In this document: piece after piece, positions 1 to 10,300 of the stretch
Layout: every line of letters begins with the position of its first letter
How positions within the stretch are numbered: position 1 is the stretch's first letter
NCBI GenBank assembly: GCA_029261655.1
Contig: JAJDAY010000026.1
Span: 1-64,000, forward strand
Direction: 5' to 3'
DNA length: 64,000 nt
Source: Nitrospinaceae bacterium
GTDB taxonomy: Bacteria > Nitrospinota > Nitrospinia > Nitrospinales > VA-1
Notes under the pieces: generated by a model
Database searches by the model: none
Told to the model about the DNA's origin: nothing
Seen by the model: only the letters and a program-made list of their open reading frames with translations
Translations under genes and position numbers: made by a program

Positions 1-1725
1 GCTGTAGGACAGACCCGCGATTTGAATCGGATAAACAATTTCATTCAACCCCTCCCTGACCGCGGAAATATACAGACCGGACAATTGCGCGTGCTTCACG
101 CTGTCGTATATACGCGGGGTTTCGATGCGAAGGCTCAAAAAAACTTTGGGTTGCTTGAACCTGTCGTCGAATTGAAACCACACTTTAGCCAGATCGTCAT
201 CCCTCACCAGATGCGGCTTTTCCTCAGCCAGCTCCAGATTGTTCGGAATAAAATCATTCTCCTTAGGATAGGTCAATTCAGCGACCTTGACGGGGGATGT
301 TAATTTTTCAAACGACGCTCCACCCACTTCAACCAGGGAATACTCGGCCCCGTAAAATTTATCCGTCCGGTCGGTAGCAACCGAATTGGTCTTCAAAACC
401 ACCATCGCGTTTTCAGGAGACAGCGTATCAAGAATGGCCCGATAAACCTCAGGATCATACTTCCTGATAAGATAAGGAAGGGTTTCAATATCTTCCAATT
501 TATAATCCAGCATCATCGCCGATCGACTCGCTACATACCCCATGCCCTCGTCGGGATCCTTCCAGTCAAAATTGATCTGCGCCATGGTCTGATTTTCTTT
601 AAAGGTGTACTCTTCCACCCCATGTTCCCTGAGCATTTTTATGTAAGAAAATGTCAGTTCAAGAATCCTCTCGTAGTTCTCCACTCCCTTTTCTGTGAGA
701 GAAACATTTATATTCATGGAGTTGATACTTTTATGACTGGCACCGCCTCCTGCGCTCAATCCCAGGACCAGCCCCTCCTCCTTTAATTTGGACAACAGAG
801 AACCTTTACCCTCATAACCTAAAATCGAGCCAATGATCGAGGCCGGCTTGCTGTCCTGATGATCGACCAGCCGGATGGTGGGAAATTCAATTTCCATGGA
901 CCGGACGTCTTTTATCATTTTGATTTTTAAGAGGCGGTATTTTCCTTCAAGAGGCCGACGCCAGTTGGGGTCAATTTCCGGCATTGTGACCGGATGATCT
1001 GGAATCCCGGAAAAGTATTTTCTGACGGCGGATTCCTGGTTATCCAGCGACCGGTTGGAAATCATCGCCAGTTTCATGTTGGGCGCCGAGTAGTATTTTT
1101 TATAAAATTCCAACAACGCAGGACGATTGTCCCCCGCGAGTGTGTCCTTATTGCCCGTTCCAAAACTTCGGATGGGATGGCCTTCCTCCGCCACCTGAGT
1201 GGTCACATAACTTGCCCGCCACCCGTCACTGAGGATATTTTTGTCATGCTCACTGTTCACTGCGTTGACTTCTCTTTCCGAAAATTTCTTATCAAAAAGC
1301 GGTGCTTTAAAAAAATCGCTGAACCGGTCGAGGGCGCCTTCAAAACCATCGTGCGATACTTCAAAAAAGTAATTGGTGATCGCCCCCCCGGTATAGGCGT
1401 TGCTACTGCCGGAGTTTTCAGTCAGGTATTTTTTATAAGTCCCCGCTTCAGGGAATTTTTTGGTCCCCAGAAACAACATGTGCTCAAGATAATGGGCCAG
1501 GCCCATTTTTTCTTTCGGATCAAACAAATGCCCCACTCCTACTGAAAGAGCGGCGGCGCTCCGGTGCACTTCAGGATCAGAAACCAGCAACACACCGAGG
1601 CCGTTTTCCAGCGTCAGAGTTCGGGTTTCCCGAGTCCCGGCGGATGCCGTGAAACTGGTGAAGACAAAAAATAATATGAAAACGAGTTGGAAATTAATGA
1701 TTCTTGAAAATAAGTTCCTCAACAC
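1..1725 (-). CDS. M16 (insulinase/pitrilysin-type) zinc metalloprotease, 3' end beyond window
   Basis: Reading the minus strand from a GTG at 1725 gives 575 open codons running off the left edge. The GTG lies 6 nt after a GGAGG at 1732-1736. The first ~28 residues are a hydrophobic signal peptide ending near FTASA, so the enzyme is exported to the periplasm or outer membrane. The zinc-binding motif HYLEH (the inverted HxxEH of M16 peptidases) appears about 80 residues in, followed by an N-A-Y-T stretch and a downstream E-V-N-A-V-N-S-E-H segment that in the family supplies the third zinc ligand. A pitrilysin-like central region follows to the edge. M16 enzymes degrade peptides or process exported proteins; the substrate here is unknown. 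Family members of this type are usually 900 or more residues, so over a third is missing. Confidence 0.88.
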   Translation of the reverse strand, partial: MLRNLFSRIINFQLVFILFFVFTSFTASAGTRETRTLTLENGLGVLLVSDPEVHRSAAALSVGVGHLFDPKEKMGLAHYLEHMLFLGTKKFPEAGTYKKYLTENSGSSNAYTGGAITNYFFEVSHDGFEGALDRFSDFFKAPLFDKKFSEREVNAVNSEHDKNILSDGWRASYVTTQVAEEGHPIRSFGTGNKDTLAGDNRPALLEFYKKYYSAPNMKLAMISNRSLDNQESAVRKYFSGIPDHPVTMPEIDPNWRRPLEGKYRLLKIKMIKDVRSMEIEFPTIRLVDHQDSKPASIIGSILGYEGKGSLLSKLKEEGLVLGLSAGGGASHKSINSMNINVSLTEKGVENYERILELTFSYIKMLREHGVEEYTFKENQTMAQINFDWKDPDEGMGYVASRSAMMLDYKLEDIETLPYLIRKYDPEVYRAILDTLSPENAMVVLKTNSVATDRTDKFYGAEYSLVEVGGASFEKLTSPVKVAELTYPKENDFIPNNLELAEEKPHLVRDDDLAKVWFQFDDRFKQPKVFLSLRIETPRIYDSVKHAQLSGLYISAVREGLNEIVYPIQIAGLSYS

Positions 1726-1904
1726 TAAACACCTCCGGAATTCCGCCTTTTTTAGAGAAAAAGTGGAAGATTTTTATGAACAATGGGTTTTCAGAAAAAC
1801 TAATGACCCTTTAAGTATAACGGCTAAATGGTTGGACTCTAATTAAAATTTTTTCATTTTCCATCCACCCCAGTGAAGCCCTAAGCGCCTTTTTTCATGG
1901 ACTT

Positions 1905-2804
1905 TCACTCACCCCATCCGATGAGCGCGATGCCCAGCACCATTAATCCTGCGGCTAAAATTCGTTGTTTTCCGAAGGGTTCGCCCAGTTTCCAGCATCC
2001 CCAGTAAACCACCATGAGGACGCTGGTTTGTCTGAGAGACACAACCGCGCTGACATCTTCAAATTGCAGGACCACACAAATGAGGCCATAGGAGCCCAAA
2101 GTGGCGATTCCTGCTATCAAGGCTTTTTCCCATTCGCTCTTCCAAACCGAGAATAACGCCTTTTTGGGTTCTCTATAAAACAGGTAAACGACATATAGTG
2201 TGAAACCGACAAAAGATTCCATGAAGAAAAATAACAAGCCGTTGGTGAACGCCTGATCGGGGAATAGAGTAAAAAATACATCCATGCCCTGTTTATCCAC
2301 CAGACTGTAGGCCACCACCAGAGCCAGCGTGTAAAACGCCCAGCGCAGATCCTTGTGCAGAATCGCGGACCCAAGATTTTTGAATCCGTGGATCAAATCC
2401 CCCTTGAAATGTAAAATATAGATCGCCAGCATTATCAAGACGATGGCAAAAAAAGTAAAAACACTCAGGGTTTCCCCAAGAAAGAAAAAAGCGAAAAAGG
2501 GAACAAACGCCGGTGCCGATCGTGCAATGGGATAAACATAGGAAATATCCTGCGTGCTGTATGCCCGTGATAAGCACAGAATATAAACCCCATGCAGGAC
2601 ACCCGACAGGGCCGCCCAGAAAAGCAGGCCGGGATGATTCAATGGAAAGTCAAAAATGAAAAATGAAACCAACCCCAGGCCGATGATCCACAATCCTTTC
2701 AGGCCCGAAAAATACCGGGAGTTGGCACTGGTCTGGGTAAGAATATTCCACAGGGAATGCGACAGACACGAAAGTAAAATTAATCCAACATTTAGCAGGG
2801 ACAA
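1905..2804 (-). CDS. EamA/DMT-family permease
   Basis: 299 residues, almost entirely hydrophobic, with about ten predicted membrane helices arranged as two similar halves, the hallmark of drug/metabolite transporter superfamily EamA proteins. The short helical hairpin near the start (LSHSLWNILTQTSA) and the YPIARSAPAFVPFFAF stretch in the first repeat fit the family. The start is TTG at 2804, supported by AGGAG at 2814-2818 nine bases upstream; no in-frame ATG lies near the N-terminus. Substrate cannot be predicted: relatives export amino acids, purines or sugars. It stands alone, separated from the M16 gene by about 180 bp and divergent from the VOC gene. Confidence 0.8.
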   Translation of the reverse strand: MSLLNVGLILLSCLSHSLWNILTQTSANSRYFSGLKGLWIIGLGLVSFFIFDFPLNHPGLLFWAALSGVLHGVYILCLSRAYSTQDISYVYPIARSAPAFVPFFAFFFLGETLSVFTFFAIVLIMLAIYILHFKGDLIHGFKNLGSAILHKDLRWAFYTLALVVAYSLVDKQGMDVFFTLFPDQAFTNGLLFFFMESFVGFTLYVVYLFYREPKKALFSVWKSEWEKALIAGIATLGSYGLICVVLQFEDVSAVVSLRQTSVLMVVYWGCWKLGEPFGKQRILAAGLMVLGIALIGWGE

Positions 2805-2919
2805 GGGATCAGGCTCCTAGGATGCGGGAGGGAAACAAATAATTGCTCTCTGGCAATAAAGCACTATAAAATAACAAACTGTTACTTAAATCCCTAACTC
2901 AGAAATATTGTTTCGCACG

Positions 2920-3285
2920 ATGCTTAATAAACTGGCTTACATATGGTACCAAACCACAGATATGGACCGAACCGTCGAGTTTTATCAAAAAGTCCTGGGT
3001 CTCAAACTCCTGTTCAAAAGAGAAGACTGGTCGGAGTTTGACATCGACGGGCAACGGCTGGCATTCAGTAAGGTGGACACGCACCCGGAAAACAACGATT
3101 CATTCCGTCCTGGCGTCTCCTTTCTGGCGCAACCGATTGAACAGATGATCGCTGATCTTTCGAGAAAAGGGGTGCAGTTCACCGATGAACTCAAGGTTTA
3201 TCCCTATGGCAAACTCGCCAGTTTTCGGGACCCTGACGGCAACACCCTGGGGCTTTATGAACCCCCTCCTTTAAAAGAGGGATAA
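2920..3285 (+). CDS. VOC-family (glyoxalase/dioxygenase-like) protein
   Basis: About 121 residues forming a single vicinal-oxygen-chelate domain. It opens with the typical beta-alpha unit (LAYIWYQTTDMDRTVEFYQKV) and closes with FRDPDGNTLGLYEP, the family's C-terminal signature carrying a metal-ligand glutamate. Lyases, dioxygenases and resistance proteins share this fold, so the reaction is unknown. An in-frame TTG at 2908 would add four residues; I prefer the ATG at 2920 because homologous domains begin with M-x-x-K/R immediately before the first strand. No strong ribosome binding site is visible for either start. The gene lies 46 bp upstream of moaC and could be cotranscribed with it. Confidence 0.75.
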   Translation: MLNKLAYIWYQTTDMDRTVEFYQKVLGLKLLFKREDWSEFDIDGQRLAFSKVDTHPENNDSFRPGVSFLAQPIEQMIADLSRKGVQFTDELKVYPYGKLASFRDPDGNTLGLYEPPPLKEG

Positions 3286-3331
3286 TCCCTGTTTGCCTTG
3301 ACTCCCTAACCAACTATTGTAAAATTGTGGC

Positions 3332-3829
3332 ATGACCAATCCCTTGACTCATTTTAATGATGAAGGCCGCGCCCACATGGTGGACGTTGGCGACAAAAGT
3401 ATCACCGAACGGGTGGCCGTCGCGACAGGGGTGATCCACATGCAGCCGGAAACTCTTCGTCTCATTAAGGAAGGGGAAATCAAAAAAGGCGACGTGCTGG
3501 CGGTGGCTCAGGTGGCTGGAATCATGGGAGCCAAAAAAACCTCCGACCTGATTCCCATGTGTCACCCCCTCGCCTTGACCCATGTGGATATTAATTTTAA
3601 AGAAAACCTCAATCCAGACCCAAAAACCGGAATGTGCGACATCACCATTCAGGCGACGGTAAAGCTCACTGGAAAAACCGGCGTGGAGATGGAAGCCTTG
3701 ACCGCTGTTTCACTGGCGGCTCTCACCATTTACGACATGTGCAAGGCGGTGGACAAGGGAATGTATTTTAATAACATCGGACTGCTGCATAAATCCGGCG
3801 GAAAATCTGGCACGTTCAACAGGGTATAA
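3332..3829 (+). CDS. moaC: Cyclic pyranopterin monophosphate synthase MoaC
   Basis: 165 residues with near-textbook MoaC sequence. It has the MVDVGDK N-terminal motif, [12 protein letters not shown] around residue 70, and [20 protein letters not shown] followed by MCKAVDKGM near residue 120. MoaC acts with MoaA to convert GTP to cyclic pyranopterin monophosphate, the first step of molybdenum cofactor synthesis in the cytoplasm. It heads a moaC-moaD-moaE cluster; moaA is not in this window. Length matches the family (about 160). Confidence 0.97.
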   Translation: MTNPLTHFNDEGRAHMVDVGDKSITERVAVATGVIHMQPETLRLIKEGEIKKGDVLAVAQVAGIMGAKKTSDLIPMCHPLALTHVDINFKENLNPDPKTGMCDITIQATVKLTGKTGVEMEALTAVSLAALTIYDMCKAVDKGMYFNNIGLLHKSGGKSGTFNRV

Positions 3830-3918
3830 CTGAAAGTCAATAATAGTCACATTGAAATATTGCCAATCAGAAACCCATCGCCAGCAAAACAAATATCGGT
3901 AATTTTGAGTACTCTGCA

Positions 3919-4173
3919 ATGATAACTTTAAAATATTTCGCCAGTTTAAAATCCATTGCCGGAAAAGAAGAAGAAAAATTGGATTTGGGCAGTGAAACCA
4001 CCGTTCAAAAACTATCTGAAACCCTGGCAAAAACCACACCGCAAATAGGGGAAATGATTCAAGGGAAAAAAATCCTGGTCTCGATCAATCAGGATGTCGC
4101 CACTTTGGACACGATCATCCACGATGGCGACGAAGTGGCTTTTCTCCCACCCTTTTCCGGCGGTTCACAATAA
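3919..4173 (+). CDS. moaD: Molybdopterin synthase small subunit MoaD, with extended C-terminus
   Basis: 84 residues with a ubiquitin-like MoaD/ThiS fold: ITLKYFASLK at the N-terminus and the D-G-D-E-V-A-F-L-P-P segment near the end. MoaD carries the sulfur as a C-terminal glycine thiocarboxylate that is inserted into the MoaE active site. Here the diglycine is followed by two more residues, Ser-Gln, before the stop (TCA CAA TAA at 4166-4174). The usual protein ends exactly at Gly-Gly, so either the tail is trimmed after translation or the protein is atypical. It lies 10 bp before moaE, whose ribosome binding site begins at this gene's stop. Confidence 0.9.
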   Translation: MITLKYFASLKSIAGKEEEKLDLGSETTVQKLSETLAKTTPQIGEMIQGKKILVSINQDVATLDTIIHDGDEVAFLPPFSGGSQ

Positions 4174-4183
4174 GGAAGGCACT

Positions 4184-4621
4184 ATGGGCACGGTAATGGA
4201 ATCAAAAGTAAGAATTCAACGCGAGGATTTTTCCGTCACGGATGAAATAGAAGCGATTAAAAAATCTTCCGGCAACATCGGCGGCATCGTGGTTTTCCTG
4301 GGCACGGGCCGGGAACTGTCCAAAGGGCAAAATATCACAAAACTTAATTTCGAGCATTACCCCAAAATGGCGGAAAAAAAACTCGAAGAATTGCGCGTAA
4401 AAGCCATCGAGGATTATAAAATAATCGACATGAGCATCATTCACCGCATCGGAGAAATCGACATCGGAGAAAACATTGTTCTCATCGTCGCCGCCGGTGA
4501 ACATCGAAAAGAAGCCTTTGTCGCCTGTGAATGGGCAATCGCGGAACTCAAACGCACCACGCCTATCTGGAAAAGGGAAACAACCTCCACAGGTGAGGTA
4601 TGGGTTCAGGACACACCCTGA
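4184..4621 (+). CDS. moaE: Molybdopterin synthase catalytic subunit MoaE
   Basis: 145 residues. MoaE transfers two sulfurs from MoaD to cyclic pyranopterin monophosphate to form molybdopterin dithiolene. The family landmarks are all present: GGIVVFLGTGR near residue 37, LNFEHYPKMAEKKL, IIHRIGEIDIGENIVLI, HRKEAFVACEWAIAELKRTTPIWKRE with the conserved catalytic lysines, and a C-terminal WV segment. A longer frame begins at 4094 inside moaD, but the ATG at 4184 has an AAGGAAG at 4172-4178 and matches the family length, so it is chosen. It completes the moaCDE set. Confidence 0.96.
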   Translation: MGTVMESKVRIQREDFSVTDEIEAIKKSSGNIGGIVVFLGTGRELSKGQNITKLNFEHYPKMAEKKLEELRVKAIEDYKIIDMSIIHRIGEIDIGENIVLIVAAGEHRKEAFVACEWAIAELKRTTPIWKRETTSTGEVWVQDTP

Positions 4622-4671
4622 TTATCCGATTAAATCGGGGGTTCATTCCATCCACCCAACCTTTTTAATCA

Positions 4672-7383
4672 ATGCCCAATTCCGCTAACTCTTTTGAGAG
4701 AGAATCCTGGCCCACACTCACGGTCAATTCTCGCCTCGCCCGATGGCGACTCCTCGAATACAACGAAGCCCAAATCAAATCCGGGCTGAAAGCCTGGCCC
4801 ACACCGAATATCATGCCGCTGACGGCATGGCTAAAACAGGTTTGGGTTCAATCCTGGCCGGAGCAATACATACTCACCCCGCTTCAATCAGAAAACCTGT
4901 GGGCTCAAATCGCTCGCCAGACTCTATGGAAAAAGAAACTTGACCTGCTCCATTTAAGAGAGGCCGCCAAAAAAGCACAGGAAGCGTACACGTTAATCCA
5001 GCAATATCGTTTGCCAGTGGACCGTGAAAGTTTTTCCCGGACAGAGGAAGGTATCCTGTTTTTGGGTTGGGCACAGACCTACAAAAATTGGTTAATCACC
5101 CATAAGGCACTCGACCCCGCTTCAGTTTTCGATAACGTGCGCACCTCCATGAGCAAAGGCCGCATCCCCCTGCCGAAAGGAATTGTTTTTGCCGGATTCG
5201 AAGAAGTCACCCCGCAATTTCAAGAGTGGCTTGATTTTCTAAAAAGCAAGGATGTGCATTTTGAATTTGACCCCGAAATCCCCGCAAAACAAACTTCGGC
5301 TTTACCGGTTCAAGGCCGAAATATCGAAGTCCGCAAATACAATAATAATACAGAAGAAGCGATTCAATGTTCCCGGTGGGTCCGCGCCCATTTTCAGCCG
5401 GGAATAAAAATTGGGATCGTTGTTCCCGACATGCAGGCTTACCGTTCAATCCTCAGGCGGGAGTTGACCGCTGAATTGACTCCGGATTCTGTCTTTCCCT
5501 GGGTAGAAAAAAACCAGCCGTTTAATTTTTCACTGGGAACACCGCTCTCTGAAGAGCCAATGATAAACATCGCTCTGCTGTTGCTGTCCACGCAAACAAA
5601 TAAAGTTCCCTTGCGTGTTTTCACTTCCGTGGTAAAAAGTCCCTTTTTTTCTTCCGGACAGGATAATTCCGCCTCGGCTCATGAACTGGAAGTTAATCTT
5701 CTGAAAAATAATATTGCTACAGTCTACCTTTCAATGGTTGAAAAGTATTTCGACCCCGGCAATTCTAAACAGATATTCGTTCTGATCCAAAAATGGAAAG
5801 ATTTTATTAAAGAGGGCGAGAAGAAAAGAATCCCCGGACTTTGGGGCGAAGAAATCACTGACCTGCTAAAGGCCATCGGTTGGCCAAAATCTCAAAGCTC
5901 ATTGACTGAAAAAGAATTTCAGGTTTATGAGTCGTGGAAAGAATGTCTGGACAAATTAGCCTCTCTGGACGTAGTACTCGGAGAACTCACCCTGCGCCAG
6001 ACGGTGGAAACCCTGACCGCTATCACTCAGGAACACGCCTTTCAGGAAAAAACAAATGAATCTCCCATCCAGGCGGTGGGGCTTCTTGAATCTTCCGGGA
6101 TGGACTTTGATCATCTATGGGTCATGGGCTGTCATTCCGATGCCCTCCCTGCCCTCCCGTCACCCAACCCGTTTCTGCCCGTCGAAACAAGAAAACAATA
6201 CAATCTGCCGCATTCAACCGCCCAACGGGAATTAGAGTTTGCGCATAATTCGGTGCGCCGCCTGATTGCCGCCGCCCCAAATATTATTTTCAGTCATCCC
6301 GCGACAAACAAAAACACTGAATTAAAAATAAGCCCCCTATTGCTACCGTATAACGATCTGGATCAGGAACCTCAAGAAAACACACATATTTCAAAATCAC
6401 ATCGGCTTAAAGATCAGGTTTGTCTCAAAAAACCCCTGCAGGTATTTAAAGAATCCGTCACCCTCCCCACAACCAAACAAGAGAAAACTGTTTATACCGT
6501 TAAAGGCCCAGGGGGAGGTTACGGCCTGTTCAAAAACCAGGCGGAGTGCCCCTTTCGCTCCTTTGCCCACCACCGACTGCACACGCAACCCGTTGAGTTT
6601 CCGGAATTTGATTTTGACCACCGCCAACGCGGCATCCTGGCACATCAAACTCTGGATAATTTTTGGAAAGAAACCCGATCCTCAAAAAACCTATTGAATC
6701 TTGCGGCGCAAAATAGCTTGCAGGAAAAAATCGAGTCTGCTGTTTTAAAAGCGTTTCACCAGCAGGATTTCGGGCAGTTAAAACAACCCCGGTTTTTGGA
6801 ACTTGAAAAACAGCGCATCGTTGCTCTCATTCTGCAATGGCTGCATTTGGAAATGGAACGAACCGGGTTTGAAGTGGTCGATCGGGAAAAGGCAACCTAC
6901 ATAAACATTTCAGGAGTCCGCATGGCTTTGCGGATCGACCGGGTCGATCAAACGCAGGATGGAAAAATTTTTTTGATCGACTATAAAACAGGTGATATTC
7001 AAACAAACGACTGGTTCAGCGACCGCATCAAAGAACCGCAACTCCCACTCTACGCTTTGGGACAATCTCCAAGTGCTATCCTGTTTGGTCAAGTCAAAAA
7101 AAATCATCTCCAGTTGAAGGGCGCCATTGATCCGGCAATCAATAATACTGGATTGACTCCGATCAAATTTAAAAAAATTACCGAATTGACCGACTGTTCT
7201 GACTGGGACGAACTATTGAATTACTGGAAACGCAAATTAACGGCCCTTGCCGACCAATTTATTTCGGGACAAACAGAAGTGGATCCGGTGGATGGCAAGA
7301 CAACCTGCAAAAACTGTGGACAGCAGACCCTTTGCAGAATCCAGAATTTCGAGACGGTTGACCCAGACGAGGAGGAAGAGTGA
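4672..7383 (+). CDS. AddB-like PD-(D/E)XK nuclease with Fe-S cysteines (TIGR03623-type DNA repair protein)
   Basis: 903 residues, partner of the helicase that follows. The N-terminal two thirds are a divergent, inactivated helicase-like region. The C-terminal part holds a RecB-type nuclease: GILAHQTLDNFWK around residue 660, and IDRVD followed by FLIDYKTGD around residue 765-775 (the D...DYK of the PD-(D/E)XK core), then QLPLYAL. A cysteine in ECPFRSFAHHRL (~625) and the C-x2-C-x5-C cluster CKNCGQQTLC near the C-terminus match the iron-sulfur staple of AddB nucleases. The family of about 900-residue repair proteins paired with UvrD-like helicases fits in length and context. Inferred role: processing double-strand breaks for recombination. 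Confidence 0.85.
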   Translation: MPNSANSFERESWPTLTVNSRLARWRLLEYNEAQIKSGLKAWPTPNIMPLTAWLKQVWVQSWPEQYILTPLQSENLWAQIARQTLWKKKLDLLHLREAAKKAQEAYTLIQQYRLPVDRESFSRTEEGILFLGWAQTYKNWLITHKALDPASVFDNVRTSMSKGRIPLPKGIVFAGFEEVTPQFQEWLDFLKSKDVHFEFDPEIPAKQTSALPVQGRNIEVRKYNNNTEEAIQCSRWVRAHFQPGIKIGIVVPDMQAYRSILRRELTAELTPDSVFPWVEKNQPFNFSLGTPLSEEPMINIALLLLSTQTNKVPLRVFTSVVKSPFFSSGQDNSASAHELEVNLLKNNIATVYLSMVEKYFDPGNSKQIFVLIQKWKDFIKEGEKKRIPGLWGEEITDLLKAIGWPKSQSSLTEKEFQVYESWKECLDKLASLDVVLGELTLRQTVETLTAITQEHAFQEKTNESPIQAVGLLESSGMDFDHLWVMGCHSDALPALPSPNPFLPVETRKQYNLPHSTAQRELEFAHNSVRRLIAAAPNIIFSHPATNKNTELKISPLLLPYNDLDQEPQENTHISKSHRLKDQVCLKKPLQVFKESVTLPTTKQEKTVYTVKGPGGGYGLFKNQAECPFRSFAHHRLHTQPVEFPEFDFDHRQRGILAHQTLDNFWKETRSSKNLLNLAAQNSLQEKIESAVLKAFHQQDFGQLKQPRFLELEKQRIVALILQWLHLEMERTGFEVVDREKATYINISGVRMALRIDRVDQTQDGKIFLIDYKTGDIQTNDWFSDRIKEPQLPLYALGQSPSAILFGQVKKNHLQLKGAIDPAINNTGLTPIKFKKITELTDCSDWDELLNYWKRKLTALADQFISGQTEVDPVDGKTTCKNCGQQTLCRIQNFETVDPDEEEE

Positions 7384-10300
7384 TGCCTCCCATTACCGAT
7401 GCCAACGCTAGAGAACAGGCCCTGAACCTCACCCGGTCTTTCATCGTACAAGCCCCCGCCGGTTCCGGTAAAACCGAATTGCTCATTCAACGGTATCTCG
7501 GATTACTGGGAACCGTTCATTTTCCTGAACAAATCCTGGCTGTGACTTTCACACGTAAGGCCGCGGGAGAAATGAAGTCGCGCATCATTGTCGCTTTGCA
7601 GGCGGCACAAAATTCCACTCCCCCGGAATCCGATCACGAGCGTAAAACATGGCAGTTGGCCAAAGCCGCGCTCGCGCAAAATTCCAGAGAAAACTGGAGT
7701 CTGCTGGAAAACCCGGCACGCTTAAAGATTCAAACCATCGATTCCTTTTGCGCTGGGCTGACCCAGCAAATGCCTATTTTATCTAAAACCGGGGGCGGGC
7801 TATCCATTCAGGAAAACGCTCAGAAACTTTACACAGAAACAGCTCACAGAATACTCACTCGGGTGGAAGAGGACAGCCCCGTCGGGGAATCGGTTCGAAT
7901 CATTCTGAGTCATCTGGATAACTTGAAATCATCTTTTCTAAAACGAATCGTTCAACTCCTCGAAAAAAGGGATCAATGGATGATTGAATTTTTTGATAAA
8001 TTTCCAGTCACAGAAGATTTGAGAACTTACCAGGAAGATATTCTTGCGGCCTTAATAGAAAATATTTTGGCGGCCACTCAAAGTTTAATTCCTCATCAGG
8101 CGGCGGAAAAACTCGCTCTTCTCGCCGCTTACAGTGGAACTAACCTGGCGGGCCAAGCCCCGAAGCACAACAATGCCTGTCTGAAAACCCTGACCCATGC
8201 CCTGCCCGATCCAACGGTTAACAACCTCAACCAATGGAAAGCTCTCGCCAATCTCCTTTTAACGAACGCGGGTGGATTACGAAAAACGATCAATGTGAGC
8301 ATGGGTTTTCCAGCAGGTAAAAAAGGCACTGAAGCCCAGGACATGAAAGAGGAGTTTTTAAAACTTCTCGCTTCTCTCTCCATGGAACCAGTGCTACTCA
8401 ATTTACTGGAAGAAATTCAGAAATTGCCGGACCCAAAATTTACCGATGAAGAATGGAAAGTTTTGCAGGCGACCTTGAATCTGCTCCCTGAAATTTCCGC
8501 AACCCTGCGTAAAATATTTATCGAGCAACAAAAAACCGATTTCACTGAAATTTCTCTGGCCGCCTCCGAAGCGTTGGGGGAAGAATTAAATCCCACGGAT
8601 CTTCTGCTTTATCTGGATACCAGAATCCAGCATATTCTTTTCGACGAATATCAGGATACTTCCTTCAAGCAACACGAACTTCTCAAATTGCTCACCGCCG
8701 GATGGGACCCGGATGACGGCAGGTCCCTGTTCATCGTTGGCGATCCCATGCAATCGATTTACCGTTTCCGCGACGCGGAAGTGGGAATTTTTCTGCAAAT
8801 CCAGAGGGAAAAAAGAATCGGAAACATTCCACTCACGCTTTTAAAATTGCAAACCAATTTTCGTTCCCAAAAAGAATTTGTGGACTGGGTAAACGAATGC
8901 TTCAAGACCATTTTTCCAATATCAAATAATGAGGATCTTGGGGCGGTTGAATTTTCTGAATCCAGCGCAGACCCGTCAAAAGCCCAGGACATGAAAGCAG
9001 GAACTTTCCATCACCCTATCCCTGGAACGGATTCTGAAAAACAGGCGGAAGAGGAAGCCCAGCAGATCGCTGACTTGATAATATCACTCCGTAAAACCGA
9101 CCCAGATAATACCATCGCCATTCTGGTGCGGGCAAGAACCCATCTTCAAGCCATCGTCCGCAAGTTTCAGGAAACCAAGATCGCCAACAAATTTCGGGAT
9201 TTAAAAATTGCCATCAAATCCGAAGAGATTGATCCTCTGACCTCCCGTCCCGCAATTCAGGATTTATTGGCATTGATGCGCGCCCTGCTTTCCGAATGGG
9301 ATCGCGTTGCCTGGTTATCCATTCTGCGAGCGCCGTGGTGCGGGCTATCTCTGAAAGACATTCACCGCCTCTGCGAACTGGATAAAGAGTCAACAGTCTG
9401 GACCCTGCTCAACGATTCAGTTCGTTTTGAAAAATTGAGCGGGGACGGGCAGGCACGGGTTAAAAATTTCATCCAGCGAATCGAACCCGCCTTGAAAATA
9501 TTTCCATCCGCAAACTTCCGTGATTTGCTTGAAGGATGCTGGATACAACTGGGCGGTCACGCCTGTGTCGATGCCGCGACGAAGGAAGATATCGAGGTAT
9601 TTTTTAATGAAATCACCAACACTCTGGAAAGCGCCGATGCCAACATGCTGGAAAATTTTCACCGGGTTCTGGACAATTTATACGCCAGCCCCACTGTCAC
9701 CGAGGAAAATCCCGTTCAAATCATGACCATGCACAAGGCCAAGGGCCTGGAGTTCGACTGCGTCATCCTCCCCGGATTAGGCAGGACATCTAAGCGTGAG
9801 GAAAAACGCCTGGTATTCTGGATGACTCACGGCGATGACATGCTCATTGCTCCCATCGAGGAAAAAGGCGGAAGGAACTCGCAGGTGTATGACTTCCTCG
9901 CACGTCTTGACCGCGATAAGGAGCAGTTTGAATCCATGCGCCTCCTTTATGTCGCCGCGACCCGCACTAAAAAACAATTACACCTTTTTGGACATGTTAA
10001 GAAAAACAAAGACACTAGCGGCCCGGAGAAAAATTCCCTCCTTCATAAACTCTGGCCCCACCTGGGAGAGGACTGGTTGAGGGGCCTGCAAGAGAAAAAA
10101 GAAGACGTTTCAGTTGATAACTCACCTGCCAAAGATAAAATGCACACAACGCATCGCCTGCCTGCGGAATTTCAAATTCCCGAACCCGCTCCGAATATCG
10201 ACACCGGACCGGTCACAGAAATTACGGAAGAGACCGACCTGTATCCAGAATATGTCTGGGCTGGCAATAAAGCCCGGTTTCTCGGAAACGTCCTGCATGC

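Noticed and set aside
994..1545. 183-residue plus-strand frame in the left-edge region
   Set aside because: The minus strand there encodes the M16 protease with a zinc motif in frame; the plus frame is its shadow.
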